Shown here piece by piece: positions 46,157 to 55,650 of a stretch of DNA of 64,000 bases. A program made the position numbers and the translations under genes. The stretch comes from Macrococcoides psychrotolerans (GTDB lineage Bacteria > Bacillota > Bacilli > Staphylococcales > Staphylococcaceae): positions 1,736,001 through 1,800,000 of the forward strand of contig NZ_CP124591.1 of assembly GCF_038095555.1 (NCBI RefSeq). The letters are read 5' to 3'. Position 1 is the stretch's first letter. Each line of letters begins with the position of its first letter. Below the pieces are notes generated by a model, which saw only the letters and a list, made by a program, of their open reading frames with translations, did no database searches and was not told where the DNA came from.

Positions 46157-48281
46157 CAGGATTTATCATTGTAAGTGCAACCTTACCTTTATCATGCATA
46201 ATATCTTCTATCCATACTTCAACAATATCACCAACAGATACTACATCTGTCGGATGCTTTACGAAACGGTCAGAGAGCTTAGAAATATGTACAAGGCCGT
46301 CCTGCTTCACACCGATGTCAACGAACGCTCCAAAGTCAACAACGTTACGGACTGTACCTGATAATTTCATTCCTTTTCTTAAATCTTCTATAGAAAGCAC
46401 ATCAGATTTAAGTAGTGGTGTCTCAAAGTCTTCACGTGGATCTCTTCCTGGCGCCATCAACGCAGTAATGATATCTTCCAGCGTCGGCGCACCGATACCA
46501 AGCTCATCCGCTGTACTGTGTACATCTATTTTAATAATACTTCCTTTTAATTTATCGCTTCCTAGATCATCTGCAGTCAAAGATAATTTCTTTAACAATG
46601 CGTAAGTCGCTTTATAACTCTCAGGGTGAATACCTGTGTTATCAAGCGGCTCTTCTCCATCAGGTATACGCATAAAGCCGATACTTTGTTCAAACGTCTT
46701 CTTGCCGAGTCTTTTAATCTTCGCAATTTCTTTATGATGTTTTATTGGTCCATTCTCGATTCTATAGTTGATGATGTTTTCTGCTACGCTTTTAGATAAA
46801 CCTGATACATACTGTAATAATGGTGCCGATGCTGTATTCACATTAACTCCGACTTTATTTACCGCAGTTTCTACTACGAATGTCAGTGCTTCATTTAACG
46901 ATTTCTGATTGACATCATGCTGATATTGACCCACCCCAATTGACTTCGGATCAATCTTTACAAGTTCTGACAACGGATCTTGTACACGACGACCAATGGA
47001 TACAGCACTTCGCTCTTCTACCTGGAAGTCCGGAAATTCAGCTCGTGCCAGATCACTTGCCGAATATACAGATGCACCTGCTTCGTTTACAATGATATAC
47101 TTCGTCTCTAAATTATTTTCTTTTATAATCTCAGCGATAAATTGCTCTGACTCTCTGCTTGCCGTGCCGTTACCGATTGCAATCAGCTCAACATTATGCT
47201 TTTTTATTAAATTCAATACGATTTTCTTCGCTTTGTCTTTCTCACTAACCGGAGGGTGCGGATATACTACGCTCTTCTCAACAAATGTACCGAATGGATT
47301 AATGACCGCCAACTTACACCCCGTACGATATGCTGGATCTAACCCAAGAATCATCTTACCTTTTAATGGTGCCTGCAATAATAAATTCTCTAAATTTACC
47401 GAAAAGATTTCAATCGCTTGTGATTCAGCTTTCTCCGTTAACTCATTTCGAACTTCTCGATAAATAGAAGGTAGGATTAATCGCTTTAAACTTTCTTCAA
47501 TTGCACGGGCTATGTATATACTTTCTCGCTCCATCATCTGTTTTCTTAAGTAGCGAACAATCGCCGTTTCATCAACCGAGATATCTACTTTAAGTACATC
47601 CTCTTTTTCACCGCGATTTATGGCAAGTATTCTATGCGGCACAATTTTATTGATACGTTCACTATATTCGTAATACATTTCGAATACGCCTTTTTCATCC
47701 TCTGCCTTTTTCTTCTTTGAAGTTGTAATTTCACCGTTTTTTTCAACATAACCTAAAATAAATGCACGGTATTTCGGTTCATCAGAAATCATCTCTGCAA
47801 TAATATCAATCGCACCATTCATCGCTTCTTCAACAGTAGTGACTTCTTCTGTAATAAAATCTTTAGCTTTTTTATCAACCTCTTCATAATTAAGCATTAA
47901 TTTCGCTAAAGGTTCTAATCCTTTACGCTTCGCTTCTGTGGCACGTGTCTTTTTCTTCTGTTTAAACGGGCGGTATAGATCTTCCACACGCTGCAGTTTC
48001 GTCTGTTCCATTATCTCTTTCTTTAATTCATCTGTAAGCATCCCTTGCTCTTCAATCGAACGCACAACATCTTCTTTTCGCTTCTGCAAGTTTTCCATAT
48101 AGCGGTATTCTGTTTCAATGTCTTTTATTTCCACTTCATCTAGTCCACCTGTTACTTCTTTACGATATCTCGCAATAAACGGTACAGTATTTTTCTCTTC
48201 CAGTAACTTCAATACAGAAGTAATCTGCTCTTTCTTATAAGGTAGTTTTTCTAGAATTAAATTAATAACATGCTGTTCCAT
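46146..48281 (-). CDS. Tex-family S1 RNA-binding transcription accessory protein
   Basis: A 711-residue protein with the Tex architecture: N-terminal HTH-like region, YqgF/RNase H-like domain (GLDPAYRTGCKLAV, about 315-328), tandem helix-hairpin-helix segments (about 480-560) and a C-terminal S1 domain (about 635-705, VRNVVDFGAFVDIGVKQDGLVHIS). Tex binds RNA polymerase or RNA and influences transcription and toxin expression in several bacteria. The ATG at 48281 has GAGGAGG upstream; an earlier in-frame start lacks one. Confidence 0.9.
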   Translation of the reverse strand: MEQHVINLILEKLPYKKEQITSVLKLLEEKNTVPFIARYRKEVTGGLDEVEIKDIETEYRYMENLQKRKEDVVRSIEEQGMLTDELKKEIMEQTKLQRVEDLYRPFKQKKKTRATEAKRKGLEPLAKLMLNYEEVDKKAKDFITEEVTTVEEAMNGAIDIIAEMISDEPKYRAFILGYVEKNGEITTSKKKKAEDEKGVFEMYYEYSERINKIVPHRILAINRGEKEDVLKVDISVDETAIVRYLRKQMMERESIYIARAIEESLKRLILPSIYREVRNELTEKAESQAIEIFSVNLENLLLQAPLKGKMILGLDPAYRTGCKLAVINPFGTFVEKSVVYPHPPVSEKDKAKKIVLNLIKKHNVELIAIGNGTASRESEQFIAEIIKENNLETKYIIVNEAGASVYSASDLARAEFPDFQVEERSAVSIGRRVQDPLSELVKIDPKSIGVGQYQHDVNQKSLNEALTFVVETAVNKVGVNVNTASAPLLQYVSGLSKSVAENIINYRIENGPIKHHKEIAKIKRLGKKTFEQSIGFMRIPDGEEPLDNTGIHPESYKATYALLKKLSLTADDLGSDKLKGSIIKIDVHSTADELGIGAPTLEDIITALMAPGRDPREDFETPLLKSDVLSIEDLRKGMKLSGTVRNVVDFGAFVDIGVKQDGLVHISKLSDRFVKHPTDVVSVGDIVEVWIEDIMHDKGKVALTMINPDGK

Positions 48282-48316
48282 AATAGCCTCCTCGAAATAA
48301 TATATTAATTTTAACA

Positions 48317-48349
48317 TAAAAAATAAGCTGGAACAGTGCGTTCCAGCTT
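48317..48349 (-). terminator. Terminator after sigB
   Basis: A 10-bp perfect stem (48325-48334 with 48340-48349) with a 5-base loop is followed on the reverse strand by T residues. Confidence 0.85.
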
Positions 48350-48357
48350 GTTATATA

Positions 48358-49125
48358 TTAGCTGTTTTGTACCGCATCACGTAGTTTCTTAATCGCAGTA
48401 CGTTGTAGACGTGAGACATGCATCTGACTTAAGCCTATCTTCTCACCCGTTTCTTTTTGGCTTAGGCCATCAAGAAATGTGCATTGAATGATTTCTCTTT
48501 CTCTATCTGACAGAATCGGTAATACTTTCTCAAGAATCATACGTTTCTCGGTCAAGTCATAACCTTCTTCAGTATTGCCCATTACATCAAGCAATGTAAC
48601 TGTTGAGCCATCCTTATCCGCTTCAATCGAATGATCCACACTTAACGCATTATAACTCTGACCCATCTCCATCGCTTCAAGCACTTCTTCTTCGGTTGCT
48701 TCTATGCGCTGCGCGATTTCGATAATCTTAGGCGACCGACCAAGTTCATTCGTTAATTCATCTGTAGCACGTTTAATCTTCGGTCCAATCTCTTTAATGC
48801 GACGTGGCACATGGACACTCCATGTCTTATCTCGTAAATAGCGTTTAATCTCTCCGATTACTGTAGGTACTAAAAAAGCTTCAAACTTTCTTTCAAAGGT
48901 AACATCAAACCTATTTATTGCACCAAGCAATCCTACCATACCTACTTGAACAAGGTCTTCATGATGACTTTGTCCTTTGGAGTACCGATATGCTAACGAC
49001 TCAACTAGTTTTTGATAGTGCAGCACGAGCTCTTGCTGTGCAAATTCATCCTGGGTATCTTGATATAACTTAATCCATGCATTGATCTCTTCTGGTGTTA
49101 CATCATTATAATTCTCACTACCCAT
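48358..49125 (-). CDS. sigB: General stress sigma factor SigB
   Basis: A 255-residue sigma-70 family factor with regions 2, 3 and 4: region 2 EDLVQVGMVGLLGAINRFD (about 61-79) and region 4 helix-turn-helix GLSQKETGEKIGLSQMHVSR (about 215-234). It directs RNA polymerase to stress genes with GTTTAA/GGGTAT-type promoters. It is the last gene of rsbUVW-sigB and ends at a terminator. RsbW is its anti-sigma factor. Confidence 0.95.
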   Translation of the reverse strand: MGSENYNDVTPEEINAWIKLYQDTQDEFAQQELVLHYQKLVESLAYRYSKGQSHHEDLVQVGMVGLLGAINRFDVTFERKFEAFLVPTVIGEIKRYLRDKTWSVHVPRRIKEIGPKIKRATDELTNELGRSPKIIEIAQRIEATEEEVLEAMEMGQSYNALSVDHSIEADKDGSTVTLLDVMGNTEEGYDLTEKRMILEKVLPILSDREREIIQCTFLDGLSQKETGEKIGLSQMHVSRLQRTAIKKLRDAVQNS

Positions 49126-49129
49126 CAGG

Positions 49130-49573
49130 CTACACCTGCTCCTCCGTTATATACTTCGTCATACTAATTGTGACACCACTGTCTTTCTTTACGTTTACCT
49201 CGTCCATTAATGACTCGATTAAAAACAAGCCGAGGCCACCTTCGCGTATAAAGTCAATATTCTCATTTTCTTCATATGGTCCAAGTTCTGATTTCGTACG
49301 TTCATAATCAAAGCTTGTACCTGAATCAGATACAATAACCTCTACTTTATCATCAAAGATAACATAACCAACGAGCACATCTCCTTGAACATCATCTTTA
49401 TAAGCATGTTTAACAGCATTTGTTACCGCTTCACTTACTGCAATCTTTGTATCTTCTATCTCGTCATAGTTTGCACCCGCACGGTTTAATATCCCTGATA
49501 ATGTCAGACGGACAAGCCCTACGTATTCTGCAGTTGCAGGAAATCTCATTTCAACATAATCATATCTTTCCAT
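49130..49573 (-). CDS. rsbW: Anti-sigma factor and kinase RsbW
   Basis: A 147-residue GHKL-fold kinase with N-box VSEAVTNAVKHAYK (about 47-60), G1 SDSGTSFD and a GGLGLFLI motif. RsbW sequesters SigB and phosphorylates RsbV. AGGGG precedes the ATG. It starts 4 bp after rsbV and sits 4 bp before sigB, so translation is likely coupled. Confidence 0.95.
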   Translation of the reverse strand: MERYDYVEMRFPATAEYVGLVRLTLSGILNRAGANYDEIEDTKIAVSEAVTNAVKHAYKDDVQGDVLVGYVIFDDKVEVIVSDSGTSFDYERTKSELGPYEENENIDFIREGGLGLFLIESLMDEVNVKKDSGVTISMTKYITEEQV

Positions 49574-49577
49574 AAAA

Positions 49578-49901
49578 TTACCCCTCCACCGGTTGATTTA
49601 CATGCATTAAATCTTTTAAACCAGTGATGTCAAATAATCTTTCTATACGTTTGTTCACACCTAATACATATAACTCTTTATTATTTTTATTAAGTTCTTT
49701 CAACGTTCCAACAAATAAACCTAGTCCTGTACTATCCATATAAGTTACTTCATCAATACGTAGATGAATATCATGTGTCCCTTGCTGTCTGATTGGAATT
49801 AAAACTTCTTGCAATTCTGGTACAGTCGCAACATCCAGTTCACCCGCTACATTAATTTCATAATAAGCGTCGTGCTCTGTTGTATCTATCTTTAAATTCA
49901 T
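49578..49901 (-). CDS. rsbV: Anti-anti-sigma factor RsbV
   Basis: A 107-residue STAS-domain protein. Phosphorylation site Ser57 lies in VTYMDSTGLGLF. Unphosphorylated RsbV captures RsbW and frees SigB. GGGAG precedes the ATG. A SigB-type promoter lies directly upstream. Confidence 0.95.
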   Translation of the reverse strand: MNLKIDTTEHDAYYEINVAGELDVATVPELQEVLIPIRQQGTHDIHLRIDEVTYMDSTGLGLFVGTLKELNKNNKELYVLGVNKRIERLFDITGLKDLMHVNQPVEG

Positions 49902-49954
49902 AGCTTTTCTCCCTACTTTATGAGATATTATTTTTTGTATATTCTCTGTTAGAA

Positions 49955-49979
49955 ATACCCAAAACTAAAAATTATAAAC
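49955..49979 (-). promoter_or_regulatory. SigB-dependent promoter of rsbVW-sigB
   Basis: On the reverse strand GTTTAT (49974-49979) and GGGTAT (49955-49960) are 13 bp apart, matching the SigB consensus. This gives positive autoregulation of the operon. Confidence 0.82.
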
Positions 49980-49981
49980 CG

Positions 49982-50989
49982 TTATTTTATTCTTTTTATG
50001 ATTAATATCGTTAAATCATCTTTTTTCTTAGGATCTCCAATCTTCAGAAGCTCCTCATATACAATTTGCACGATATCTTGTGGATGCAAGTCCTTATACT
50101 TACCAATTAGACTTAATAATTCACTCGTATTAATAAACCCTCCATCTAACTTACGTATTTCAGAAACACCATCCGTGAATACAATGACCATATCTCCAAT
50201 TTCGATATCGATTTCTTCTTGGTCATAGCGTGTAGAAGGATGTATGCCAAGTACAAGACCTCGTGCAGACAACTCTTCAAAACTATCAGTCTTACTTCGA
50301 TATATATGACCCGGCTCATGACCTGCAGATGCATAATAAAATTTATTATTCACTTCTTCGTACAATCCATAAAACATCGTCACAAACATGTTCTGGTTTA
50401 TATTCTTCTCGACTACGCGATTCAGTCGCTTTAAGCCATCACTTGGCAACTGGGAATGACCATACGAATCCATTCCAAATTTAATCATACTCATGGCAAG
50501 TGCAGCAGGAATCCCTTTACCGATAACATCAGCTACTGCGAAACTCATCGTCCCATCTTTATGGTCGATTAAATTAAAATAGTCCCCGTTAACTCGGTGA
50601 GCCGGGACACTGATTGCACCAATTTCAATCTTATTCAGATGCGGTATCTGGGTCTTCAACATTGTTGATTGAAGACTTGCCGCTACATCCATCTCTTTGT
50701 CGTGTGCTTCCATCACTTTAACGAGCGCCTTATAATCTCGATACGTAAATCCGAACCCTATAATCATTTCTGTAAGAACATCCATACCATATTGTTGTTC
50801 GATTGCACTATATGATTTCTCATTAATTAAATCTTTATGAAGCATCACAATTTCTTCTGGAGAGATATCGAGTTCGATTGCCTCAAAGCTCAATGCTTGT
50901 AATGGTTCTAGATCTTTTTCATCACGTGTCGTAATATATGTCTCCAATATATCAATATATCTTGAAACTATCTTTTCAATTTGACGCAT
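49982..50989 (-). CDS. rsbU: PP2C phosphatase RsbU, activator of SigB
   Basis: A 335-residue protein with an N-terminal RsbU_N helical domain (about 1-85) and a PP2C/SpoIIE phosphatase domain (about 115-330). The metal-binding motifs are NGDYFNLI, AVADVIGKGIPAAL and VIVFTDGVSE. It dephosphorylates RsbV. No rsbR/S/T stressosome genes precede it, as in staphylococci. GGAGGG precedes the ATG. Confidence 0.94.
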   Translation of the reverse strand: MRQIEKIVSRYIDILETYITTRDEKDLEPLQALSFEAIELDISPEEIVMLHKDLINEKSYSAIEQQYGMDVLTEMIIGFGFTYRDYKALVKVMEAHDKEMDVAASLQSTMLKTQIPHLNKIEIGAISVPAHRVNGDYFNLIDHKDGTMSFAVADVIGKGIPAALAMSMIKFGMDSYGHSQLPSDGLKRLNRVVEKNINQNMFVTMFYGLYEEVNNKFYYASAGHEPGHIYRSKTDSFEELSARGLVLGIHPSTRYDQEEIDIEIGDMVIVFTDGVSEIRKLDGGFINTSELLSLIGKYKDLHPQDIVQIVYEELLKIGDPKKKDDLTILIIKRIK

Positions 50990-51008
50990 CCCATTCCCTC
51001 CCTTTCAC

Positions 51009-51039
51009 AAAAAAAGACTTTAGGTATTTCCTAAAGTCT
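51009..51039 (-). terminator. Terminator between mazF and rsbU
   Basis: A 10-bp perfect stem (51015-51024 with 51030-51039) with a 5-base loop is followed on the reverse strand by six A-complement T residues. It lies just after the mazF stop. Confidence 0.8.
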
Positions 51040-51388
51040 ATTCACTATCGATTGATAAACCCAAACTAATTATAAGTGCAGTATCCACTTCTTTCATCTT
51101 CGCCTTATCAAGCACAGTTAAATGATCAATCAACCTATTCTTATCAATGGTTCTAATTTGTTCCAGCAGTATTACCGAATCCTTTTCTAAGCGATGCGTT
51201 GTCTTGCCAATTTCAACATGGGTGGGGATTTTCGCCTTATTAATCTTTGCAGTAATTGCTGCTACAATCACTGTAGGACTATGTTTATTCCCAATATTAT
51301 TCTGAATAATAACGACGGGGCGTTTACCGCCTTGTTCAGATCCCTTCACTGGTGACAGATCAGCTAAATAAACATCTCCGCGTTTCAT
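51038..51388 (-). CDS. mazF: mRNA interferase toxin MazF
   Basis: A 116-residue PemK/MazF-fold endoribonuclease. It shows RGDVYLADLSPVKGSEQGG at the N-terminus, the catalytic-region arginine and threonine in GGKRPVVIIQN and VAAITAK, and QIRTIDKNRL near residue 86. Staphylococcal MazF cleaves mRNA at UACAU. Its ATG follows directly after the mazE stop. It precedes rsbU in the conserved mazEF-sigB arrangement. Confidence 0.95.
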   Translation of the reverse strand: MKRGDVYLADLSPVKGSEQGGKRPVVIIQNNIGNKHSPTVIVAAITAKINKAKIPTHVEIGKTTHRLEKDSVILLEQIRTIDKNRLIDHLTVLDKAKMKEVDTALIISLGLSIDSE

Positions 51389-51529
51389 CTATTCACCATC
51401 AAAGGTATATGTCTGATAGTTATCAGTAACTTCACATTCTAATACATAATGTTCTGATGCTATCGATAAATTTATCTCTGCCATTGATTGATAACCTTCT
51501 ATCAGCATTTGTTCTAGCTTCTGGCTCAT
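51389..51529 (-). CDS. mazE: Antitoxin MazE
   Basis: A 46-residue acidic protein starting MSQKLEQMLIEGYQSMAEIN, with AGGAGGTAAAG upstream and TAG abutting the mazF start. It aligns with S. aureus MazE as I recall it (EGYSQMADLNLSLANEAF-like region, then ECE). The N-terminal half dimerises and binds DNA; the acidic tail blocks MazF. Slightly shorter than the 56-residue S. aureus protein. Confidence 0.88.
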   Translation of the reverse strand: MSQKLEQMLIEGYQSMAEINLSIASEHYVLECEVTDNYQTYTFDGE

Positions 51530-51589
51530 ATCTTTACCTCCATCGTCCGATTACTTACATTTTATCAAAAAGCGATTAAATGACAACAG

Positions 51590-52732
51590 TTATTTCATAA
51601 GTTCATTATATACTTCTACATCATCTGCGATATAGTATCGTTTCGGCAGCCTGCGACTTAAAGATGTAAGCACTTCATAAGTAATTGTCCCGAGTTGTTG
51701 TGCAACACGCTCTAATGACTGATTGCTATCAGCGTTATCATCAATTATGATACATTGTGCACCTAATGGTGTATCGTCTGGTACGCGTGCCATCATCTGA
51801 TCCATACATACGCGACCGATAATCGGAACTTCAGTACCTTCTAAATTTATATTATAACCTTGCATCGCACGAGGCAGACCATCAGCATACCCAATCGGGA
51901 ACGTTGCAACAACTTGGTTGCTTTGCGCAGTGTAAGTAGCGCCATAGCTTACCGTATCACCCGACTTGATATGTTTAATGAAACAAGCAGTAGAGACCAG
52001 CTGCACTGCTGGTTGTAGCTTCACGTTACTGACAGCTCTAATAAATTCGGACGGATAATAACCATAAAGACTAATACCTAATCTTACAGCATTACATTCT
52101 GAACAGTCATAGCGCAATGTTGCTGCGCTGTTCTGACAATGGATATATTGTGGCTTATTGTCATTAATAATGCCGAGGAACTTATCATACGCACATTCCG
52201 TAAGCGTATTATCCTCATCTGCAGAACTAAAATGTGTAAACACACCTTCGAAGATAAATTGCTCAACTGCAGCCACTTTATCGACAGCCGCATCATATGC
52301 CTGCTTTGTCTGCACACCAATTCTCCCCATTCCACTGTCCACTTTTATATGCAGCCAGACCGGCTTATCTTCCGCCTCTATATAACGACTTGCATCTTCA
52401 ACCCACTTTGCATCTGGTGCAGTAAGAGCTAATCGATGTCTGGAAGCCTGCCTGATATGTTTGGGGTCTACTACGCCAAGCACTAAAATCTTTGCTTTAA
52501 TACCATGCATTCGGAGTTCTATCGCTTCATCAAGTGTAGCAACTGCAAAAAACTCAGTTCCTGATGCCATCAAATACTTTGCAATATTAACTGAACCTAA
52601 TCCATAACCATTCGCTTTAATTACCGCAATTACTGTCTTATTTGGATGCAGCTTTTCTATATCCTTAAAATTACTGCGGATTGCGTCTAGATTGACGTTT
52701 ACAAATGTCGGACGATAATACCTATCACTCAT
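51590..52732 (-). CDS. alr: Alanine racemase
   Basis: A 380-residue PLP enzyme making D-alanine for peptidoglycan. PLP lysine Lys39 lies in AVIKANGYGLGS and the opposing catalytic Tyr263 in VSYGATY. The N-terminal TIM barrel and C-terminal beta domain are complete. AGAGGTGAG precedes the ATG. It lies downstream of acpS in the same direction; Ddl and MurF for the next steps are encoded in this window too. Confidence 0.95.
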   Translation of the reverse strand: MSDRYYRPTFVNVNLDAIRSNFKDIEKLHPNKTVIAVIKANGYGLGSVNIAKYLMASGTEFFAVATLDEAIELRMHGIKAKILVLGVVDPKHIRQASRHRLALTAPDAKWVEDASRYIEAEDKPVWLHIKVDSGMGRIGVQTKQAYDAAVDKVAAVEQFIFEGVFTHFSSADEDNTLTECAYDKFLGIINDNKPQYIHCQNSAATLRYDCSECNAVRLGISLYGYYPSEFIRAVSNVKLQPAVQLVSTACFIKHIKSGDTVSYGATYTAQSNQVVATFPIGYADGLPRAMQGYNINLEGTEVPIIGRVCMDQMMARVPDDTPLGAQCIIIDDNADSNQSLERVAQQLGTITYEVLTSLSRRLPKRYYIADDVEVYNELMK

Positions 52733-52757
52733 ATGCTCACCTCTATTTATAATACAT

Positions 52758-53114
52758 CTATAGTATCACATTTCCATTTGTCACAATAACATAGGCTGTG
52801 GCAATTGTATCTGTATGTGCAATACTGACATGCGCATTCGTATTACCTTTTATATATGGTTTTCCTGCCGCATCATTTAAGCAACATATATCATGAAAAG
52901 AAAGTTTGCCAATTCCTGTTCCAAGTGCTTTAGCATACGCTTCTTTCACACAGAAACGGCCAGCTAGATACTCAGCTTTTCTTTTTTCAGATTGGAACGT
53001 ATCAAATCGTTCGCGTTCATCAGGATGTAATATACGCGTTAAAAACTTGTCATTATCAATATATTGACTCATCCTGCTGATTTCTAATATATCTGTCCCT
53101 ATCCCCTTTATCAT
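52758..53114 (-). CDS. acpS: Holo-acyl-carrier-protein synthase AcpS
   Basis: A 118-residue phosphopantetheinyl transferase that activates ACP. It shows the metal-binding GIGTDILEI (Asp8), the second motif GRFCVKEAYAKALGTGIG with its glutamate, and SIAHTDTIATAYVI at the end. GGAG precedes the ATG. The start lies 59 bp inside the 3' end of the upstream PH-domain gene. Confidence 0.93.
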   Translation of the reverse strand: MIKGIGTDILEISRMSQYIDNDKFLTRILHPDERERFDTFQSEKRKAEYLAGRFCVKEAYAKALGTGIGKLSFHDICCLNDAAGKPYIKGNTNAHVSIAHTDTIATAYVIVTNGNVIL

Positions 53115-53577
53115 CGTTCTCCACTTCTCTCATTTTTTGATTGATCAATGTTTTAAGTATAGATGCTTCATCTTCATGAATAAGCTGTATCGAAAGACCG
53201 TTCTCAGCTGTATGCACAGTCAATGATTTTAAATGATATCTTTTCATTACTGGTCCTTGCTCAGTTTCAACATTTTGAATCTTAACATATGGTACGATCA
53301 ATTCCTCCTTATTCCAAATCCCTGTTAATAACATAATCTCATCATCCCCAATGTCATAGTGATTTGCACGATAAACTAAGATTGGCTTTGACACTATATA
53401 CCACACGATGTCGAGTAACAGCAGCGCTGCCAATACGATAAATACAATGTTTGAAATTGGCAGCGCAAAGTACCACGTAACGCAATAAAATATTGCAATT
53501 ATAAACGCAAATATCATTACTTGAATGAATGCACCTATGCGCATAACCTTTATACTACTTTTATGCATCTGCTTCAT
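53056..53577 (-). CDS. PH-domain (bPH2) membrane protein, YdbS-like
   Basis: A 173-residue protein with two N-terminal membrane helices (about 12-30 and 37-55) and a bacterial PH domain (about 65-160) containing IVPYVKIQNVETEQGP. Start chosen at 53577, ten bases after GGAG; it overlaps the upstream PH-domain gene by 17 bp and acpS by 59 bp. B. subtilis has YdbS and YdbT in this place; this is an additional third member. The YdbST pair is implicated in resistance to antimicrobial peptides. Confidence 0.75.
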   Translation of the reverse strand: MKQMHKSSIKVMRIGAFIQVMIFAFIIAIFYCVTWYFALPISNIVFIVLAALLLLDIVWYIVSKPILVYRANHYDIGDDEIMLLTGIWNKEELIVPYVKIQNVETEQGPVMKRYHLKSLTVHTAENGLSIQLIHEDEASILKTLINQKMREVENDDKGDRDRYIRNQQDESIY

Positions 53578-55072
53578 ATTCACTACGCTCCTTCGCCATA
53601 AACCATTCATATATATGTGCCGCATCATCTCGTTCTATAAAGTCAAGAGCAGTCGTACTCCCTAGCATCCCTGCAGCCACATCAACTTCAATATTACGTA
53701 AATCTGCTTTATTCATAAACGGTGTACTCTTGACACTTAAACTTATTATATTACGCTCTTTGATATATGTTGTTGTCATTGATAATAAACCACCGTTACT
53801 GATCGAAAGTTCGTCATCTATAATCGCATAACCTGAATTTTTGTACTTAATGATCGCAGTAATAAATGTTAATACAAGAAGTACTGCACCAATAATCCAG
53901 GCATAATCAAACCAATAATACTGAATCACACTCATAATGATAATAATAAACAACCAGGAAACTTGAAAGTACCTGCGTATACTACGCTTTGGAATCACAT
54001 GATTCACAGCATTAAAGTTATAAGGCAGGAGTCGGAAGACAATCTCATACCCTTTATCATATGAAATAAATGGCAATAACTCTATTTCGTCATTACCGAT
54101 TTCTTCTTCACTCTTCATCTCACTTGTAGTAACCACAGTAAACTTTGTCTTATTAAACAACTTTCTGAAATAACTTTGTGTTTCTTTGACACTTTGAATA
54201 TTTTTCAAAACGATATACTTATCGATACGTTCAAACAATCCATAGTTTACGTTGATCACTTCACCATCGTAACGCACAGTGTATCGGTGATACTTTATAG
54301 CTGTAACGAAGATGCCGATAATATAACTTATCACTAGCAATACTATAGAAAGACCTATAACATACCCATAACTTTCACCAATTAACATTTTAACAGGATT
54401 TAAGAAACCATCCAGCGGAATAATTTCATCGATTTGTGAATACAGACCGAGTATAATTGCAATGACCGTAAACATGCCGCTACTCGTCACACTCATAAAG
54501 AGCAAGTCTTTAAACGCCAATCGATATATCACTTCAAATCGATTATCCCCGTTCAATTGATGGTCAACTGCAGCTGACTCTGACATAAAAGACTCATCAT
54601 CCTCTACCGCATCACTTCTCAATTGACGTTTACGCTCGGTTAAGAAATTACTCAGACGCACAGCCTCACTTTTAGAAATACTGTTTAGTTCAATACCGTC
54701 ACCTGCTGTACGCACCTGCATAATAACTCCGCCAAGAATTTGATTAGCAAGACCAGCATTCGTATCAATCGTCTGTATCTTTCCAATATAGATCTCTTTA
54801 ATCTTCTTACTTATGATTCCTGTTTCCAGCAATAATTTATCATCTTCGATCCAGTATTTCGTTATACGTGCTTCAATAATACGGAGTATGATATTAATCA
54901 ATGTAATAATCAGCATAAATACAGCAAACATATTATTCTGAATCGCATCTAGCGTAAATCCATCACGAACAATCCAGAATAAACCAATCCCAATTAGAAA
55001 TAAATTCTCCTTTATCGCCTTTAATGCGTTTGATAAGTACGTCGAATAATGGAGGGTATGTTTACTGTTCAT
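53561..55072 (-). CDS. Large PH-domain (bPH2) membrane protein, YdbT-like
   Basis: A 503-residue protein with three bacterial PH repeats (about 65-150, 255-335 and 405-490), each following paired membrane helices. Repeat signatures include IGKIQTIDTNAGLANQILGG, LKNIQSVKETQ and DLRNIEVDVAAGMLGSTTAL. The organisation matches B. subtilis YdbT. AAGGAGA precedes the ATG. It overlaps both neighbouring PH-domain genes, so the three are one translationally coupled group. Confidence 0.8.
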   Translation of the reverse strand: MNSKHTLHYSTYLSNALKAIKENLFLIGIGLFWIVRDGFTLDAIQNNMFAVFMLIITLINIILRIIEARITKYWIEDDKLLLETGIISKKIKEIYIGKIQTIDTNAGLANQILGGVIMQVRTAGDGIELNSISKSEAVRLSNFLTERKRQLRSDAVEDDESFMSESAAVDHQLNGDNRFEVIYRLAFKDLLFMSVTSSGMFTVIAIILGLYSQIDEIIPLDGFLNPVKMLIGESYGYVIGLSIVLLVISYIIGIFVTAIKYHRYTVRYDGEVINVNYGLFERIDKYIVLKNIQSVKETQSYFRKLFNKTKFTVVTTSEMKSEEEIGNDEIELLPFISYDKGYEIVFRLLPYNFNAVNHVIPKRSIRRYFQVSWLFIIIIMSVIQYYWFDYAWIIGAVLLVLTFITAIIKYKNSGYAIIDDELSISNGGLLSMTTTYIKERNIISLSVKSTPFMNKADLRNIEVDVAAGMLGSTTALDFIERDDAAHIYEWFMAKERSEYEADA

Positions 55073-55538
55073 AATGAATCTCCTTTATTCTCTCTATAAT
55101 TTGTGATGCAATTAGCTCTGCATCATCAGCATACATCAACGGCATCACATTGCTATCTCCGCGAGTATATACTGTAACTTGTGCTAATCGATATTTCTGC
55201 ATTAACCAGCCACGTTTAATACAAACAGACTGCATAATATCGACAGGTAATACCATACGTTCCGTAAAATATGCCCCACTGGATAGTTCAAGCGTTACTC
55301 GATTCAATTGATACTTCGTATATTTTTGGCGAAGTCTGACACCAATAATAAGCTTGTACAACGGATAGAGCAATAATATAAAAATTAAAAAATCATATTT
55401 AATCGTCAAGTATTTATGCATCACAAAATATATTACCCCGGAAATGACAGTGAATAATATAAATAGCATTATCGCTTTTACATACATATATTTAACAGCA
55501 GCTTGTGGTTGAAAATTATTTAAATCAATCTCGTACAT
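55062..55538 (-). CDS. PH-domain (bPH2) membrane protein, YdbS-like
   Basis: A 158-residue protein with two membrane helices (about 22-42 and 47-64) and one bacterial PH domain (about 72-155, with VLPVDIMQSVCIKRGWLMQK). ATG at 55538 with GGAGG upstream. It is the first of three PH-domain genes upstream of acpS and corresponds to B. subtilis ydbS by order. Confidence 0.78.
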   Translation of the reverse strand: MYEIDLNNFQPQAAVKYMYVKAIMLFILFTVISGVIYFVMHKYLTIKYDFLIFILLLYPLYKLIIGVRLRQKYTKYQLNRVTLELSSGAYFTERMVLPVDIMQSVCIKRGWLMQKYRLAQVTVYTRGDSNVMPLMYADDAELIASQIIERIKEIHYEQ

Positions 55539-55591
55539 GAGCAACCTCCATTCTTCAAAATTATACCAAAGATATAGAAAGACCTACAAAC

Positions 55592-55620
55592 AAAAAAAGC
55601 CAGGACATCTGTCCTGGCTT
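55592..55620 (-). terminator. Terminator of cshA
   Basis: An 11-bp perfect stem (55597-55607 with 55610-55620) is followed on the reverse strand by T residues. Confidence 0.85.
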
Positions 55621-55650
55621 GACTTGTGGCTTAACGCTCCCAAGACAGCT

